This document shows positions 1 through 7,530 of a DNA stretch of 10,678 nt, piece by piece; positions within the stretch are counted from its first letter, which is position 1; each line of letters starts with the position of its first letter. Made by a program: the position numbers and the translations under genes. The stretch lies in NCBI GenBank assembly GCA_004124535.1, contig SCKQ01000061.1:1-10678 (forward strand), given 5' to 3'. The notes beneath the pieces are model-generated. The model saw only the letters and a program-made list of their open reading frames with translations, was not told the DNA's origin and ran no database searches. Source of the stretch: Fidelibacterota bacterium (lineage in GTDB: Bacteria; Marinisomatota; Marinisomatia; Marinisomatales; TCS55).

Positions 1-127
1 CCGGTACTGTATTTGACGGTACGGATGCGGATATTGACTGGACCAACAGTACAAGTAGCCTTACCGCTACCTGGAGCGGTTTCAGTGACACTTTGAGCGG
101 TATCCAGAAATATGAATATGCTATTGG
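1..127 (+). repeat. Near-identical copy of 955-1081 (954-bp shift)
   Basis: Bases 1-127 match 955-1081 with one difference that I found (C at 17, T at 971, a silent GAC/GAT change). The 954-bp offset equals three repeat units, and identity ends abruptly after 127/1081. This is a recent in-frame duplication or gene conversion. Confidence 0.92.
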
Positions 128-3100
128 CAATAGCAGTGGTGGTACTGATGTAGTTGATTGGACTAATAATAGCACTGACACATCCGTAACCAAGGCCGGG
201 TTAACGCTCACCAACGGTACAACCTATTATTTAAGTATCCGGGCTGCAGACAACGTCGGCAATGTATCAACCATAGTTACATCAGATGGTATAACGGTAG
301 ATACGGATGTGCCAATAATTTCCAGCGTGATTGAGGGATCTACTACAACAGATATAGATTATCAGAATAGTGATACAACACTGATTATTGTCTGGACAGG
401 AAGTGATACCGCTTCAGGTATTGCGCAATATGAGTATGCTCTGGGGACTGCTTCCGCTGCTTCCAATACGGTTGCCTGGACCAATGCCGGCACGGCTACA
501 GCGGATACACTCACTGGTTTAAGTCTCACTGAAGATTCAATCTATTACTTAAGTGCACGAGCAACAGATGTGGCGGGAAATCCGTCAGTTGTCGTTAGCG
601 GGGATGGGGTTACCATAGACCTGACCGCTCCAGCCGGTACAATTGTAAATGATGGTACCGGGGATGATATAGCCTATACCGGTTCAGATTCCACGCTGTC
701 TGCTGTCTGGCCGGCTTTTACTGAAACAGTTTCTGGAATATCCAAATATGAATATGCTATCGGCTCGTCCAGCGGGGGAACCAATGTGGTTGATTGGATG
801 GGAAACGCCACCGATACATCATTTACTAAAACAGGGTTATCCACAACCAGCGGCACAGCTTATTATATAAGTGTAAAGGCCACAGATAACGCTGAGAATG
901 AATCCACAACCATTACTTCAGACGGCGTAATAGTGGATACTGGTGGACCCATTGCCGGTACTGTATTTGATGGTACGGATGCGGATATTGACTGGACCAA
1001 CAGTACAAGTAGCCTTACCGCTACCTGGAGCGGTTTCAGTGACACTTTGAGCGGTATCCAGAAATATGAATATGCTATTGGTACAGAAATAGACAGTTTT
1101 TCCTTGGTCAATTGGACCTCAGCAGGTTTGGATACATTTTTCGTAGAATCCGATCTTACCATGATCAGCAGTGAGATATACTATGTGTTCGTTAAAGCGA
1201 CAGATCTTGTCAGCAATACAGGCAATATTTCCGCCAGTGACGGAATAATGGTTGACCTAATTGTTCCTCTCGTAGGCGAACTGTACGATGGTTCAGAATC
1301 AGAAGATATGGACTGGCAGTCATCCGATTCTACATTTGCACTTTACTGGTCCGGCAGCGATTCCCGGGAATTGGATCATTACCAGTATTCTGTTGGCACA
1401 GCGCCCGGAGATTCAAATATCGTAGCTTGGACAAGTGCTAGCACCAATACCAGCGTGGTTCTTGAAAATGTGGAACTGCTGGAAGAACAGACTTATTATG
1501 GCAATGTCCGGGCGGTGGACAAGGCCAGCAACGTTTCCGACGTGGTTTCCAGCGATGGTATAACCATTGACTACTCCGCACCAGTAAGCGGCTCCGTCAC
1601 TGATGGTCTGGTTGCCGATCTGATCTTTACAGGCACGGCGGACTCACTATCTGCCAACTGGTCCGGATTCTCTGATTCTATCAGTGGTATTTCAAATTAT
1701 GAATATGCTATCGGTACAACCATCCAGGGTACAGATGTTGTTATCTGGGCATCGACTGGAACTGATTCTTTCATGACCCATAGTGGGTTAACACTTGCAA
1801 ACGGATCATCCTATTTTATTTCTGTGCGGGCCACAGATTTCGCTGGGAATGTTTCCAATATCGGAAGTTCTGACGGTGTTACTGTTGATATTGAAGTACC
1901 CTTAGCAGGCAGTGTTTTCGATGGCCTGGGGCAGGATGAGGAATGGGCATATTCGTTTACAACTCTTGAAGGTAACTGGTCCGGATTCTCTGATTCTATC
2001 AGTGGTATTTCAAATTATGAATATGCCATCGGCACAATTTTAGGCGCTACAAATGTCGTTGCCTGGACCAACAATCAACTGGCAACATCATTTATCCGGG
2101 AAGATTTAACCCTGCAAGGCGGAACGACATATTACATTTCTGTGCGGGCCACAGACCTTGTAGAAAATACAAGCGCTGTTACCACTAGTAACGGTATTAC
2201 TGTGCAACAATTCATTCCCACTAATACTGAACCATTTGATGGTTCAATTACTGAAGATTTGGACTGGCAGCAGGATAGTACAACACTCATTGCCGCCTGG
2301 CAGAGTAGTGATACCTATGAGATTGCCTATTATGAATATTCTTTTGGTACAACTATAGGTGATTCCAATATTGTGGTCTGGACGGACAATGGGATGAATA
2401 CAAATGTAACAGTCAGTCAATTATTAACAAATGGAACAACATATTATGTGAATATTCGCGCCTATGACATTGTCGAAAACCAGTCTACTATGGTTTCCAG
2501 CGATGGTTTAACAATAGACTTTACACCACCAGAAATTGGTATTGTATTTGATGGTAACAGAACAGATATCAATTTGTCCAACGATGCAGCTACTGTATCT
2601 GCTAACTGGACAGGATTTGTAGATTCATTAAGCGGAATTGAATTGTATGAATATGTATTAGGTTCTACATCCGGGAGTAATGACATTATTGATTGGACAG
2701 TAAATGGTACAAGCAGTTCTGTTCTCGGTTACAGTGGTCTGAATCTACAGCATGCAGAATGGTATTATTTTTCCGTACGCGCCACGGATCTGGTGGGAAA
2801 TGTTTCTGCAGTGTCCACCAGCGATGGTTTTGTAATTGATATTTATCCCGGTCCGCCTACATTTGTCAGCATGACCTTTGACACAGCATCAGAATTATTG
2901 TCATTAACCGATGACAGGGTAGTGGACATTGTTTTGTCGGAACCTTCCATCAGTATGGAATATGAAATGACATCGGTTTTTCCTGTAACTCATACTTCTT
3001 CATTAGGTAACGATTCTATTCAGATAAACCTGAACGCACCTTTTGCCAGTTTGGATACATTGATGTTTTCAATTTCAAATTTGACAGACATGGTAGGGCT

Positions 3101-4001
3101 GGATAGCAGCTATTCGTTCACTATCTATACAAAGGTAATTGGAGATTACAATGATGATGGCTTAATTGATTTAAATGATTTAACTACGTTTTCCACAGCC
3201 TGGACTACAGAAGATATTGCTATGGAGCTTGGACCTGTTACAGGGACAGTACCTCATCTGATCCCAATACTTGATAATGTGTACGATTTACGGGATATCA
3301 TGACATTGGCCAGGATGTGGCATTGGTCAAATAATACACCTTCATTAATGCTGGCAAATATAAATCAATATGGACCCCAGCTTGATATACAACAATCAGG
3401 TAAAATACTAGATATAACGTTCACAGAAGATGTCGTGTCTGGACAGGTATTGGTTTTGTTTGATCAGACAAAACTGGAAATAGAAAATACCAGTGATCTA
3501 TTGAACCAAAATGAGATAATGCTGAAAAGCCACTTTAAGGAAGCAGGAAATCTGCTTATTGAAAAAGCGTATTTGACTGATAAACAAGAAAAACGCATTT
3601 CCCTGGAAACGAACTCGTTGGACAAGAAAGATACATATATTTCAATTCAATTTATCTTTTTGGACCAGTATAATAACACAGTAGTTCAAGGATTCGTTTC
3701 TAAAAAAGTCATTGCTGTTCCCGATGAATTTGCCTTACATAACAATTATCCTAACCCATTTAACCCTGTAACTACCATTCAATATGATATACCTATTGAT
3801 GCTGAAGTATTATTAGTTGTCTATGATATACTAGGTAGACATGTAATGACCCTAGTCAATACAAGTCAGACTGCTGGGTATAAATCAATAAAGTGGAATG
3901 GTACTAATGATCACGGGCAATTAGTCAGCGCAGGTATGTATTTCTACCATCTGCAAGCAGGTAAATTTTCAAAAGTGCGGAAGATGGTACTGTTGAAATA
4001 G
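1..4001 (+). CDS. Giant repetitive secreted protein with T9SS C-terminal sorting domain, 5' end outside window
   Basis: The reading frame is open from base 3 to the TAG at 3999-4001, so the N-terminus lies upstream; the TTG at 93 is only an internal codon. From 3 to about 2848 it is built of nine Ig/FN3-like units of 105-106 residues with the consensus WSGFSDSxSGIxxYEYAIGT, then VxxWT, TYYxSVRATDxxGNxS and SDGxTxD. The YEY codons start at 111, 429, 747, 1065, 1380, 1698, 2016, 2331 and 2646. Next come an Ig-like stretch (about 2850-3130), a dockerin-like pair (3141-3330), a beta-rich region, and a terminal domain with NYPNPFNP (3744-3767), YDILGR and a final RKMVLLK, the pattern of T9SS type A sorting domains. 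Known family behaviour predicts export through T9SS and attachment to, or release from, the cell surface. An adhesin or matrix-scaffold role is inference. Confidence is high for the architecture and low for the ligand. Confidence 0.9.
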   Translation, partial: GTVFDGTDADIDWTNSTSSLTATWSGFSDTLSGIQKYEYAIGNSSGGTDVVDWTNNSTDTSVTKAGLTLTNGTTYYLSIRAADNVGNVSTIVTSDGITVDTDVPIISSVIEGSTTTDIDYQNSDTTLIIVWTGSDTASGIAQYEYALGTASAASNTVAWTNAGTATADTLTGLSLTEDSIYYLSARATDVAGNPSVVVSGDGVTIDLTAPAGTIVNDGTGDDIAYTGSDSTLSAVWPAFTETVSGISKYEYAIGSSSGGTNVVDWMGNATDTSFTKTGLSTTSGTAYYISVKATDNAENESTTITSDGVIVDTGGPIAGTVFDGTDADIDWTNSTSSLTATWSGFSDTLSGIQKYEYAIGTEIDSFSLVNWTSAGLDTFFVESDLTMISSEIYYVFVKATDLVSNTGNISASDGIMVDLIVPLVGELYDGSESEDMDWQSSDSTFALYWSGSDSRELDHYQYSVGTAPGDSNIVAWTSASTNTSVVLENVELLEEQTYYGNVRAVDKASNVSDVVSSDGITIDYSAPVSGSVTDGLVADLIFTGTADSLSANWSGFSDSISGISNYEYAIGTTIQGTDVVIWASTGTDSFMTHSGLTLANGSSYFISVRATDFAGNVSNIGSSDGVTVDIEVPLAGSVFDGLGQDEEWAYSFTTLEGNWSGFSDSISGISNYEYAIGTILGATNVVAWTNNQLATSFIREDLTLQGGTTYYISVRATDLVENTSAVTTSNGITVQQFIPTNTEPFDGSITEDLDWQQDSTTLIAAWQSSDTYEIAYYEYSFGTTIGDSNIVVWTDNGMNTNVTVSQLLTNGTTYYVNIRAYDIVENQSTMVSSDGLTIDFTPPEIGIVFDGNRTDINLSNDAATVSANWTGFVDSLSGIELYEYVLGSTSGSNDIIDWTVNGTSSSVLGYSGLNLQHAEWYYFSVRATDLVGNVSAVSTSDGFVIDIYPGPPTFVSMTFDTASELLSLTDDRVVDIVLSEPSISMEYEMTSVFPVTHTSSLGNDSIQINLNAPFASLDTLMFSISNLTDMVGLDSSYSFTIYTKVIGDYNDDGLIDLNDLTTFSTAWTTEDIAMELGPVTGTVPHLIPILDNVYDLRDIMTLARMWHWSNNTPSLMLANINQYGPQLDIQQSGKILDITFTEDVVSGQVLVLFDQTKLEIENTSDLLNQNEIMLKSHFKEAGNLLIEKAYLTDKQEKRISLETNSLDKKDTYISIQFIFLDQYNNTVVQGFVSKKVIAVPDEFALHNNYPNPFNPVTTIQYDIPIDAEVLLVVYDILGRHVMTLVNTSQTAGYKSIKWNGTNDHGQLVSAGMYFYHLQAGKFSKVRKMVLLK
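955..1081 (+). repeat. Second copy of the 127-bp duplicated segment
   Basis: Partner of 1-127, covering the start of repeat unit 4 from the inter-unit linker through the YEYAIG strand. One mismatch in 127 bases; the flanking sequences are clearly diverged. Confidence 0.92.
1656..1708 (+). repeat. 53-bp exact repeat, partner at 1974-2026
   Basis: Identical over 53 bases at an offset of 318 bp (one unit), covering NWSGFSDSISGISNYEYA in units 6 and 7. A further 20-base exact match at the same offset lies at 1818-1837 and 2136-2155 (ISVRATD), so units 6 and 7 were homogenised recently. Confidence 0.9.
1974..2026 (+). repeat. 53-bp exact repeat, partner at 1656-1708
   Basis: Second copy of the unit 6/unit 7 identical block, shifted by exactly 318 bp. 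Confidence 0.9.
3141..3330 (+). other. Dockerin-like domain with one intact and one degenerate calcium loop
   Basis: The first loop, DYNDDGLIDLND (3144-3179), has acidic or Asn residues at the 1, 3, 5 and 12 positions and Gly at 6, as in an EF-hand/dockerin F-hand, and is followed by a helix LTTFSTAW. About 40 residues on, DNVYDLRD (3273-3296) plus IMTLARMWHW resembles a second, shortened loop and helix. True type I dockerins bind cohesins. Here the domain may simply be a calcium-stabilised spacer before the sorting domain. Confidence 0.6.
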
Positions 4002-4028
4002 ATTATTTAATTAGGTAAACATTAAGCC

Positions 4029-4050
4029 CCGCCCATTAGCGGAATTTTTT
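4029..4050 (+). terminator. Intrinsic terminator after the giant gene, weakened copy of the repeated module
   Basis: The hairpin is CCGC (4029-4032), loop CCATTA, GCGG (4039-4042), then AA and six Ts (4045-4050). Relative to the copy at 9173-9196, the last two G's of the right arm are A's, leaving the upper C's unpaired. It is followed at once by GTTTATAGACATTTAGG. Confidence 0.65.
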
Positions 4051-4055
4051 GTTTA

Positions 4056-4085
4056 TAGACATTTAGGTTTGGTAGGGTGTAATAT
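4056..4085 (+). promoter_or_regulatory. Sigma-70-like promoter of the module, predicted leaderless start
   Basis: TAGACA (4056-4061, 5 of 6 to TTGACA), an 18-bp spacer ending GGTAGGGTG, and TAATAT (4080-4085). The -10 ends 7 nt before the ATG at 4093, so transcription should begin at or just before the start codon. The same boxes, spacer length and gap recur at 9202-9231. Confidence 0.55.
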
Positions 4086-4092
4086 TACTTAT

Positions 4093-5163
4093 ATGAAGAG
4101 ATTTCAAATTGTATTAGTTATTATGCCACTTTTGTATTGGACTGGATGCGCAGATGACGAAAATGAAGATAATCCTGTTATCCCGGGTCGTAAAATATAT
4201 ATTGCTGGCAGTGATGCTGATGGTGCCTGCTACTGGGTAAATGGATCCCGGGTAGAACTCCCTGGGGGTGATTGGGTGACAGATATCGTGGTTGTTGATG
4301 GCGATGTTTATACGTCAGGGACCTGCGGTGAGAATGCTTGCTATTGGATTAACCAGGAACGATTTGATCTCCCAGGAACTTGGGGAGAAGGAGAAGCAAT
4401 TGCTGTGGATGGTGATGATGTTTATGTTGCTGGATGGTTTGATAATGGATCCTGTTACTGGAAAAACGGAGAACGGACCAACCTGACAACCAATAGAGAA
4501 TCGCAGGCATTTGCAATTGGAATTCGTAACAATGGTGATGTTTATGTAGGCGGTTACTATATGAGCAATCATCATTACTACGTTCCCTGCTTTTGGAAAA
4601 ATGGTAATAATAGATCGAACCTTCCAGCAGCAGAAGATGGGGAAGTCTATGATATCACCTTTGATGAGGTTGGCAATATGAGGTATTATGCGGGAAACAC
4701 AACTAAGCTGGATAATTTTTCAGGGTATCCGCCAAAAGCTTGTTATTGGCGCCATACCAACAGGACCGACCTGCCTCTGGGAGGTTCGAGTATGGATATT
4801 TACGGATCGTATGCAAATGGTATTACTATAGATGGTGACGATGTTTATCTCGCAGGTTACACGAATCGGTATGAATTTTACGGTGAAGAGGAAACCACGG
4901 GCGGAGATTTTCCACAATATTGGAAAAACAGCACCATCCATGACCTGGAAGGAGGCCCACTTACTAATTTCGGAACAGGTGTGGCCTATGATATTCGAGT
5001 TGCGGACGGGAATGTTATTGTTGTGGGCATTGCGACCCGGGGCCCGAATTATGATGACAGCGGTGAGAGTGCCTGCTACTGGCTCAATGGCGAGCTTCAC
5101 TACCTGGATGACGATATGTCTGGAGAGTTAGGGAGTGAAGCAAAAGGAGTTTTTATCGAATAA
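4093..5163 (+). CDS. Lipoprotein with seven WxNG/YVAG repeats, predicted beta-propeller
   Basis: I start it at ATG 4093 (356 aa); the frame opens upstream at a TTG inside the promoter spacer, which I reject. The N-terminus has basic residues, a hydrophobic stretch and Cys19 after Trp-Thr-Gly, a plausible though atypical lipoprotein box, followed by an acidic tether DDENEDN. The rest is seven repeats of the form DGDDVYVAG, ACYWKNG, L-P. The Cys/aromatic/Trp signatures lie at 4228, 4339, 4453, 4588, 4741, 4915 (QYW) and 5074, at growing spacing (37 to 58 residues). Seven WD-like repeats ending with a lone strand (AKGVFIE) suggest a seven-bladed propeller closed by its C-terminal strand; that is inference. 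Probably anchored in the outer membrane. No enzyme motif is visible, so a binding or scaffold role is likeliest. Confidence 0.8.
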   Translation: MKRFQIVLVIMPLLYWTGCADDENEDNPVIPGRKIYIAGSDADGACYWVNGSRVELPGGDWVTDIVVVDGDVYTSGTCGENACYWINQERFDLPGTWGEGEAIAVDGDDVYVAGWFDNGSCYWKNGERTNLTTNRESQAFAIGIRNNGDVYVGGYYMSNHHYYVPCFWKNGNNRSNLPAAEDGEVYDITFDEVGNMRYYAGNTTKLDNFSGYPPKACYWRHTNRTDLPLGGSSMDIYGSYANGITIDGDDVYLAGYTNRYEFYGEEETTGGDFPQYWKNSTIHDLEGGPLTNFGTGVAYDIRVADGNVIVVGIATRGPNYDDSGESACYWLNGELHYLDDDMSGELGSEAKGVFIE

Positions 5164-5211
5164 TATTTATTATCATTTTGTTATCCTTGCATTCCTATTA
5201 GCCAACCAATT

Positions 5212-5234
5212 CCCGCGCGTTAGCGGGGTTTTTT
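5212..5234 (+). terminator. Intrinsic terminator of the propeller lipoprotein gene
   Basis: Stem CCCGC (5212-5216), loop GCGTTA, GCGGG (5223-5227), one further T-G wobble pair outside it, then six Ts (5229-5234) and GTTTATGGACATTTAA. Same module as at 4029 and 9173. Confidence 0.8.
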
Positions 5235-5239
5235 GTTTA

Positions 5240-5269
5240 TGGACATTTAATACTTGTGGGGTGTACCCT
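5240..5269 (+). promoter_or_regulatory. Decayed copy of the module promoter
   Basis: TGGACA (5240-5245), an 18-bp spacer ending GTGGGGTG, then TACCCT (5264-5269) where the good copies have TAATAT or TAAAAT. Three C's in the -10 box make it probably inactive. No gene follows before the second module, which starts at 5271. Confidence 0.4.
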
Positions 5270-5270
5270 T

Positions 5271-5303
5271 AAAATAGCCACGCATATTGTTATGCTATTT
5301 TTT
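5271..5303 (+). terminator. AT-rich hairpin with T-run, second terminator in the same gap
   Basis: AAAATAGC (5271-5278) pairs perfectly with GCTATTTT (5294-5301) across a 15-nt loop, and the T-run extends to 5303. An alternative inner stem GCATA/TATGC is possible. Being AT-rich it may be a weak terminator or only an inverted repeat. Confidence 0.45.
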
Positions 5304-5330
5304 GATATTTAGGTTGGTGGGGTGTAAAAT
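5302..5330 (+). promoter_or_regulatory. Strong-looking sigma-70-like promoter for the TrpF-like gene
   Basis: TTGATA (5302-5307, 5 of 6 to consensus), a 17-bp spacer ending GGTGGGGTG, and TAAAAT (5325-5330, 5 of 6 to TATAAT). The ATG at 5348 is 17 nt beyond the -10, so the leader would be only about 10 nt. Confidence 0.6.
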
Positions 5331-5347
5331 TGCCTAAATCAACAGTA

Positions 5348-6013
5348 ATGAAAAGTACAACAAAACCCAGAGTCAAAATTTGCTGCATTAGAAGTAAAGC
5401 AGAAGCGCACACAGCTATTCAATATGGTGCATCAGCTTTAGGATTAGTTGGCAATATGCCAAGTGGCCCAGGTATTATACCAGATAACTTGATATTTGAA
5501 ATAGCACAATTCGTACCTACGCCAATCGACACCTTCTTACTAACGAGTGAAACGAATCCTGATGAAATCATTAAACACCAGCAAAGGGTAAAAACTAATA
5601 CCATTCAGATTGTTGACAAACTTGCAAGCGGTACTTACGCAGATATTAGAACAGCCCTGCCGAACATTAAATTAGTTCAAGTAATTCATGTCATTGATGA
5701 AAAGAGTGTGGCAGAAGCAATAAAGATTTCAGAAGAGGTTGATTATCTCTTATTGGATAGCGGAAATCCAAATGCAAAGATAAAGGAATTAGGCGGTACA
5801 GGCAGGGTACACAATTGGGAATTAAGCAGGGCAATAAGAAAGGCAATAAATATCCCTATATTTTTAGCAGGGGGATTAAATCCTGAAAATGTGAAACAAG
5901 CTATAGAGAAAGTGCAACCATTTGGATTGGACTTATGCACTGGTGTGAGAACAAAAGATAAATTAGACGTAGCTAAACTTGAGAAATTCTTTAATTTTAT
6001 AGAGGAATGTTAA
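5348..6013 (+). CDS. Divergent phosphoribosylanthranilate isomerase (TrpF-like) family protein
   Basis: 221 aa from ATG 5348; an in-frame TTG at 5330 overlaps the -10 box, so I do not use it. TrpF converts N-(5'-phosphoribosyl)anthranilate to CdRP in tryptophan synthesis, in the cytoplasm, on a TIM barrel. Conserved barrel elements are seen: KICCIRS with the candidate general-base Cys12, LLLDS with the general-acid candidate Asp137, the phosphate-binding GGTG (149-152), AGGL (174-177) and GLDLCTGVR near the end. Two departures from classical TrpF: KICG-I/L-T reads KICCIRS, and the QLHG strand reads IQIVD. I recall an ICCI/MPSGPG subfamily carrying this annotation in other bacteria. No other trp genes are present, and the gene has its own promoter and terminator, so it may be a paralogue with another substrate. 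The fold is near certain, the reaction is not. Confidence 0.78.
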   Translation: MKSTTKPRVKICCIRSKAEAHTAIQYGASALGLVGNMPSGPGIIPDNLIFEIAQFVPTPIDTFLLTSETNPDEIIKHQQRVKTNTIQIVDKLASGTYADIRTALPNIKLVQVIHVIDEKSVAEAIKISEEVDYLLLDSGNPNAKIKELGGTGRVHNWELSRAIRKAINIPIFLAGGLNPENVKQAIEKVQPFGLDLCTGVRTKDKLDVAKLEKFFNFIEEC

Positions 6014-6017
6014 ATTG

Positions 6018-6038
6018 CCCCGCCCAGAGGGTTTTTTT
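6018..6038 (+). terminator. Truncated copy of the module terminator
   Basis: GCCCCGCCCAGAGGG followed by seven Ts (6032-6038) and GTTTATGG. Compared with the 9173-9190 hairpin, bases have been lost from the loop and right arm, leaving only a 3-bp CCC/GGG stem. A weak terminator at best; the sulfatase could be partly co-transcribed with the TrpF-like gene. Confidence 0.45.
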
Positions 6039-6074
6039 GTTTATGGTTGGCTGTGTTAGATTTTGCGTGTTGAT

Positions 6075-7505
6075 ATGAAATATTTTCTTGCCTTAATTTG
6101 CTATTGTTCTTTATTTGTATGTGCAGCATCAATGAAAGATGATGTTCGTAAATCTCCCAATGTCATCATTATTTTCATGGATGATATGGGTTGGGCGGAT
6201 GTTGGGTTTAATGGAGGTACGCATGTTAAAACACCTCGATTAGATCAAATGGCAGAAGAAGGGTTAGTCCTCACGGATTTTTACGTAGCACAACCAGTTT
6301 GTTCAGCTTCCAGATCTGCTCTATTAACAGGCTGTTATCCAAATCGAATTGGAATAACTGGTGCGCTTGGACCCAATGCAACCCATGGTATTTATGGTGG
6401 TGAAATAACTCTTGCCGAATTATTTAAATCGAAGGGATATGCAACAGCAATTTTTGGAAAATGGCACTTAGGCCATCACATACAATTCCTTCCCACGAGA
6501 CACGGGTTCGACACATTTGAAGGTATCCCCTATTCAAATGACATGTGGCCGATGCATCCAGAAGCACCAAAGGGTACCTATCCGCCGCTTCCATATTTCA
6601 AGGACGAAGTGCAAGTTGGCGAAAATCCAGACCAAAGAAACTTTACAGGTGACTTTACACAGCGAACAATTGATTTCATCAAAGAACACAAGGACGAACC
6701 ATTTTTCATTTATGTGCCGCACCCAATGGTGCATGTACCACTCTACTGTTCAGATGAATGGAATGGCAAAACCGGAATGGGACTATATGCAGATGTAGTT
6801 GGTGAAGTTGATGAAGGCTGCGGTCAAATTTTAGACACCATTGACAAACTTGGTTTAGAAGAAAACACGCTCGTTATTTTTACCTCTGACAATGGACCAT
6901 GGCTCAGCTACGGAGATCATGCAGGTCAAACAGGCATTTATCGAGAAGGCAAGGGCACGACTTTTGAAGGTGGTGTACGTGTTCCATTCGTTGCAAGGTG
7001 GACAGGTACGATTCCTGCTGGCACAGTTTCCAATGAACCATTGATGACAATTGACATGCTGCCGACCATTGCAGAATGGATTGATGCGCCCTTGCCTTCG
7101 CACCAAGTGGATGGAAAAAGTGCAACAGCGTTGCTTGAAGGGGAAAATGGCGCTAAATCACCGCAAGAAGCATACTACTTTTATTACAAGAAAAATGATT
7201 TAGAGGCGATCCGCTGGGGAGAATGGAAACTCCACTTCCCACACGGATATCGAAGCATGGTTGATAACCCAGTAGGTAGCGGGGGTGTTCCGGGAAAATA
7301 CGACTACAGCGTAAAGACTGGAATAGAACTCTACAGCTTACACCATGATCCAAGTGAAACAAAGAATGTTGCAGATGAGTATCCCGAAGTAATGAACTAT
7401 ATCAAGCAATTTGCAAATCATATGCGTGACGATCTTGGTGACAACTTGACACCTACCAAACCAACTGGTCAAAGGGAATCAGGACAAGTTAAGATGAAGG
7501 AATGA
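6075..7505 (+). CDS. Exported sulfatase of the formylglycine-dependent (S1, arylsulfatase) family
   Basis: 476 aa from ATG 6075; a TTG at 6063 opens the frame earlier but would spoil the signal peptide. Residues 1-19 form a Sec signal. The catalytic signature CSASR (Cys76 to Arg80) matches C-x-P/A-S-R, so Cys76 should be oxidised to formylglycine. Metal- and sulfate-binding residues are in place: MDDMG (Asp36, Asp37), GKWHLG (Lys129, His131), the PHPMVH segment (His220), SDNGPW (Asp272, Asn273) and Lys293 in REGKGTTFEGG. Length and motif order match full-length arylsulfatase/GalNAc-6-sulfatase relatives. It should hydrolyse sulfate esters in the periplasm or outside the cell, perhaps on sulfated polysaccharides; the substrate cannot be read from sequence. 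It needs a maturase, and the SUMF1-fold protein at 8334 does not look like a working one. YggT follows after 25 nt without a terminator. Confidence 0.93.
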   Translation: MKYFLALICYCSLFVCAASMKDDVRKSPNVIIIFMDDMGWADVGFNGGTHVKTPRLDQMAEEGLVLTDFYVAQPVCSASRSALLTGCYPNRIGITGALGPNATHGIYGGEITLAELFKSKGYATAIFGKWHLGHHIQFLPTRHGFDTFEGIPYSNDMWPMHPEAPKGTYPPLPYFKDEVQVGENPDQRNFTGDFTQRTIDFIKEHKDEPFFIYVPHPMVHVPLYCSDEWNGKTGMGLYADVVGEVDEGCGQILDTIDKLGLEENTLVIFTSDNGPWLSYGDHAGQTGIYREGKGTTFEGGVRVPFVARWTGTIPAGTVSNEPLMTIDMLPTIAEWIDAPLPSHQVDGKSATALLEGENGAKSPQEAYYFYYKKNDLEAIRWGEWKLHFPHGYRSMVDNPVGSGGVPGKYDYSVKTGIELYSLHHDPSETKNVADEYPEVMNYIKQFANHMRDDLGDNLTPTKPTGQRESGQVKMKE

Positions 7506-7530
7506 CCATGATTACCTCAATATTAAATCA

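Larger units (their letters stand above)
3..2848 (+). repeat. Nine tandem 315/318-bp coding repeats with a three-unit super-repeat
   Basis: Successive YEY-type codons are 318, 318, 318, 315, 318, 318, 315 and 315 bp apart, so unit length is almost invariant. Units 2, 5 and 8 share a variant (W-x-x-SD-S/T in place of WSGFSD, and SN-x-V-x-WT after the YEY strand). Units 1, 3, 4, 6, 7 and 9 carry the GFSD/SGI type. This gives an A-B-A' pattern repeated three times, with a super-period of about 951 bp. The first unit is cut by the window edge. Confidence 0.88.

Noticed and set aside
93..95. TTG at 93 as the start of the giant gene
   Set aside because: The frame is open to base 3 and the upstream 30 codons match the start of repeat unit 4 almost base for base, so the gene continues off the left edge.
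863..1162. Minus-strand ORFs within the repeat gene (also at 674-856 and 2462-2686)
   Set aside because: They recur in the same antisense frame of the repeat units because the sense repeats lack certain codons; they have no start signals and no recognisable protein.
3..2848. CRISPR-like or satellite array
   Set aside because: The periodicity is 105-106 codons, always in frame and under protein-level constraint; it is a coding repeat.
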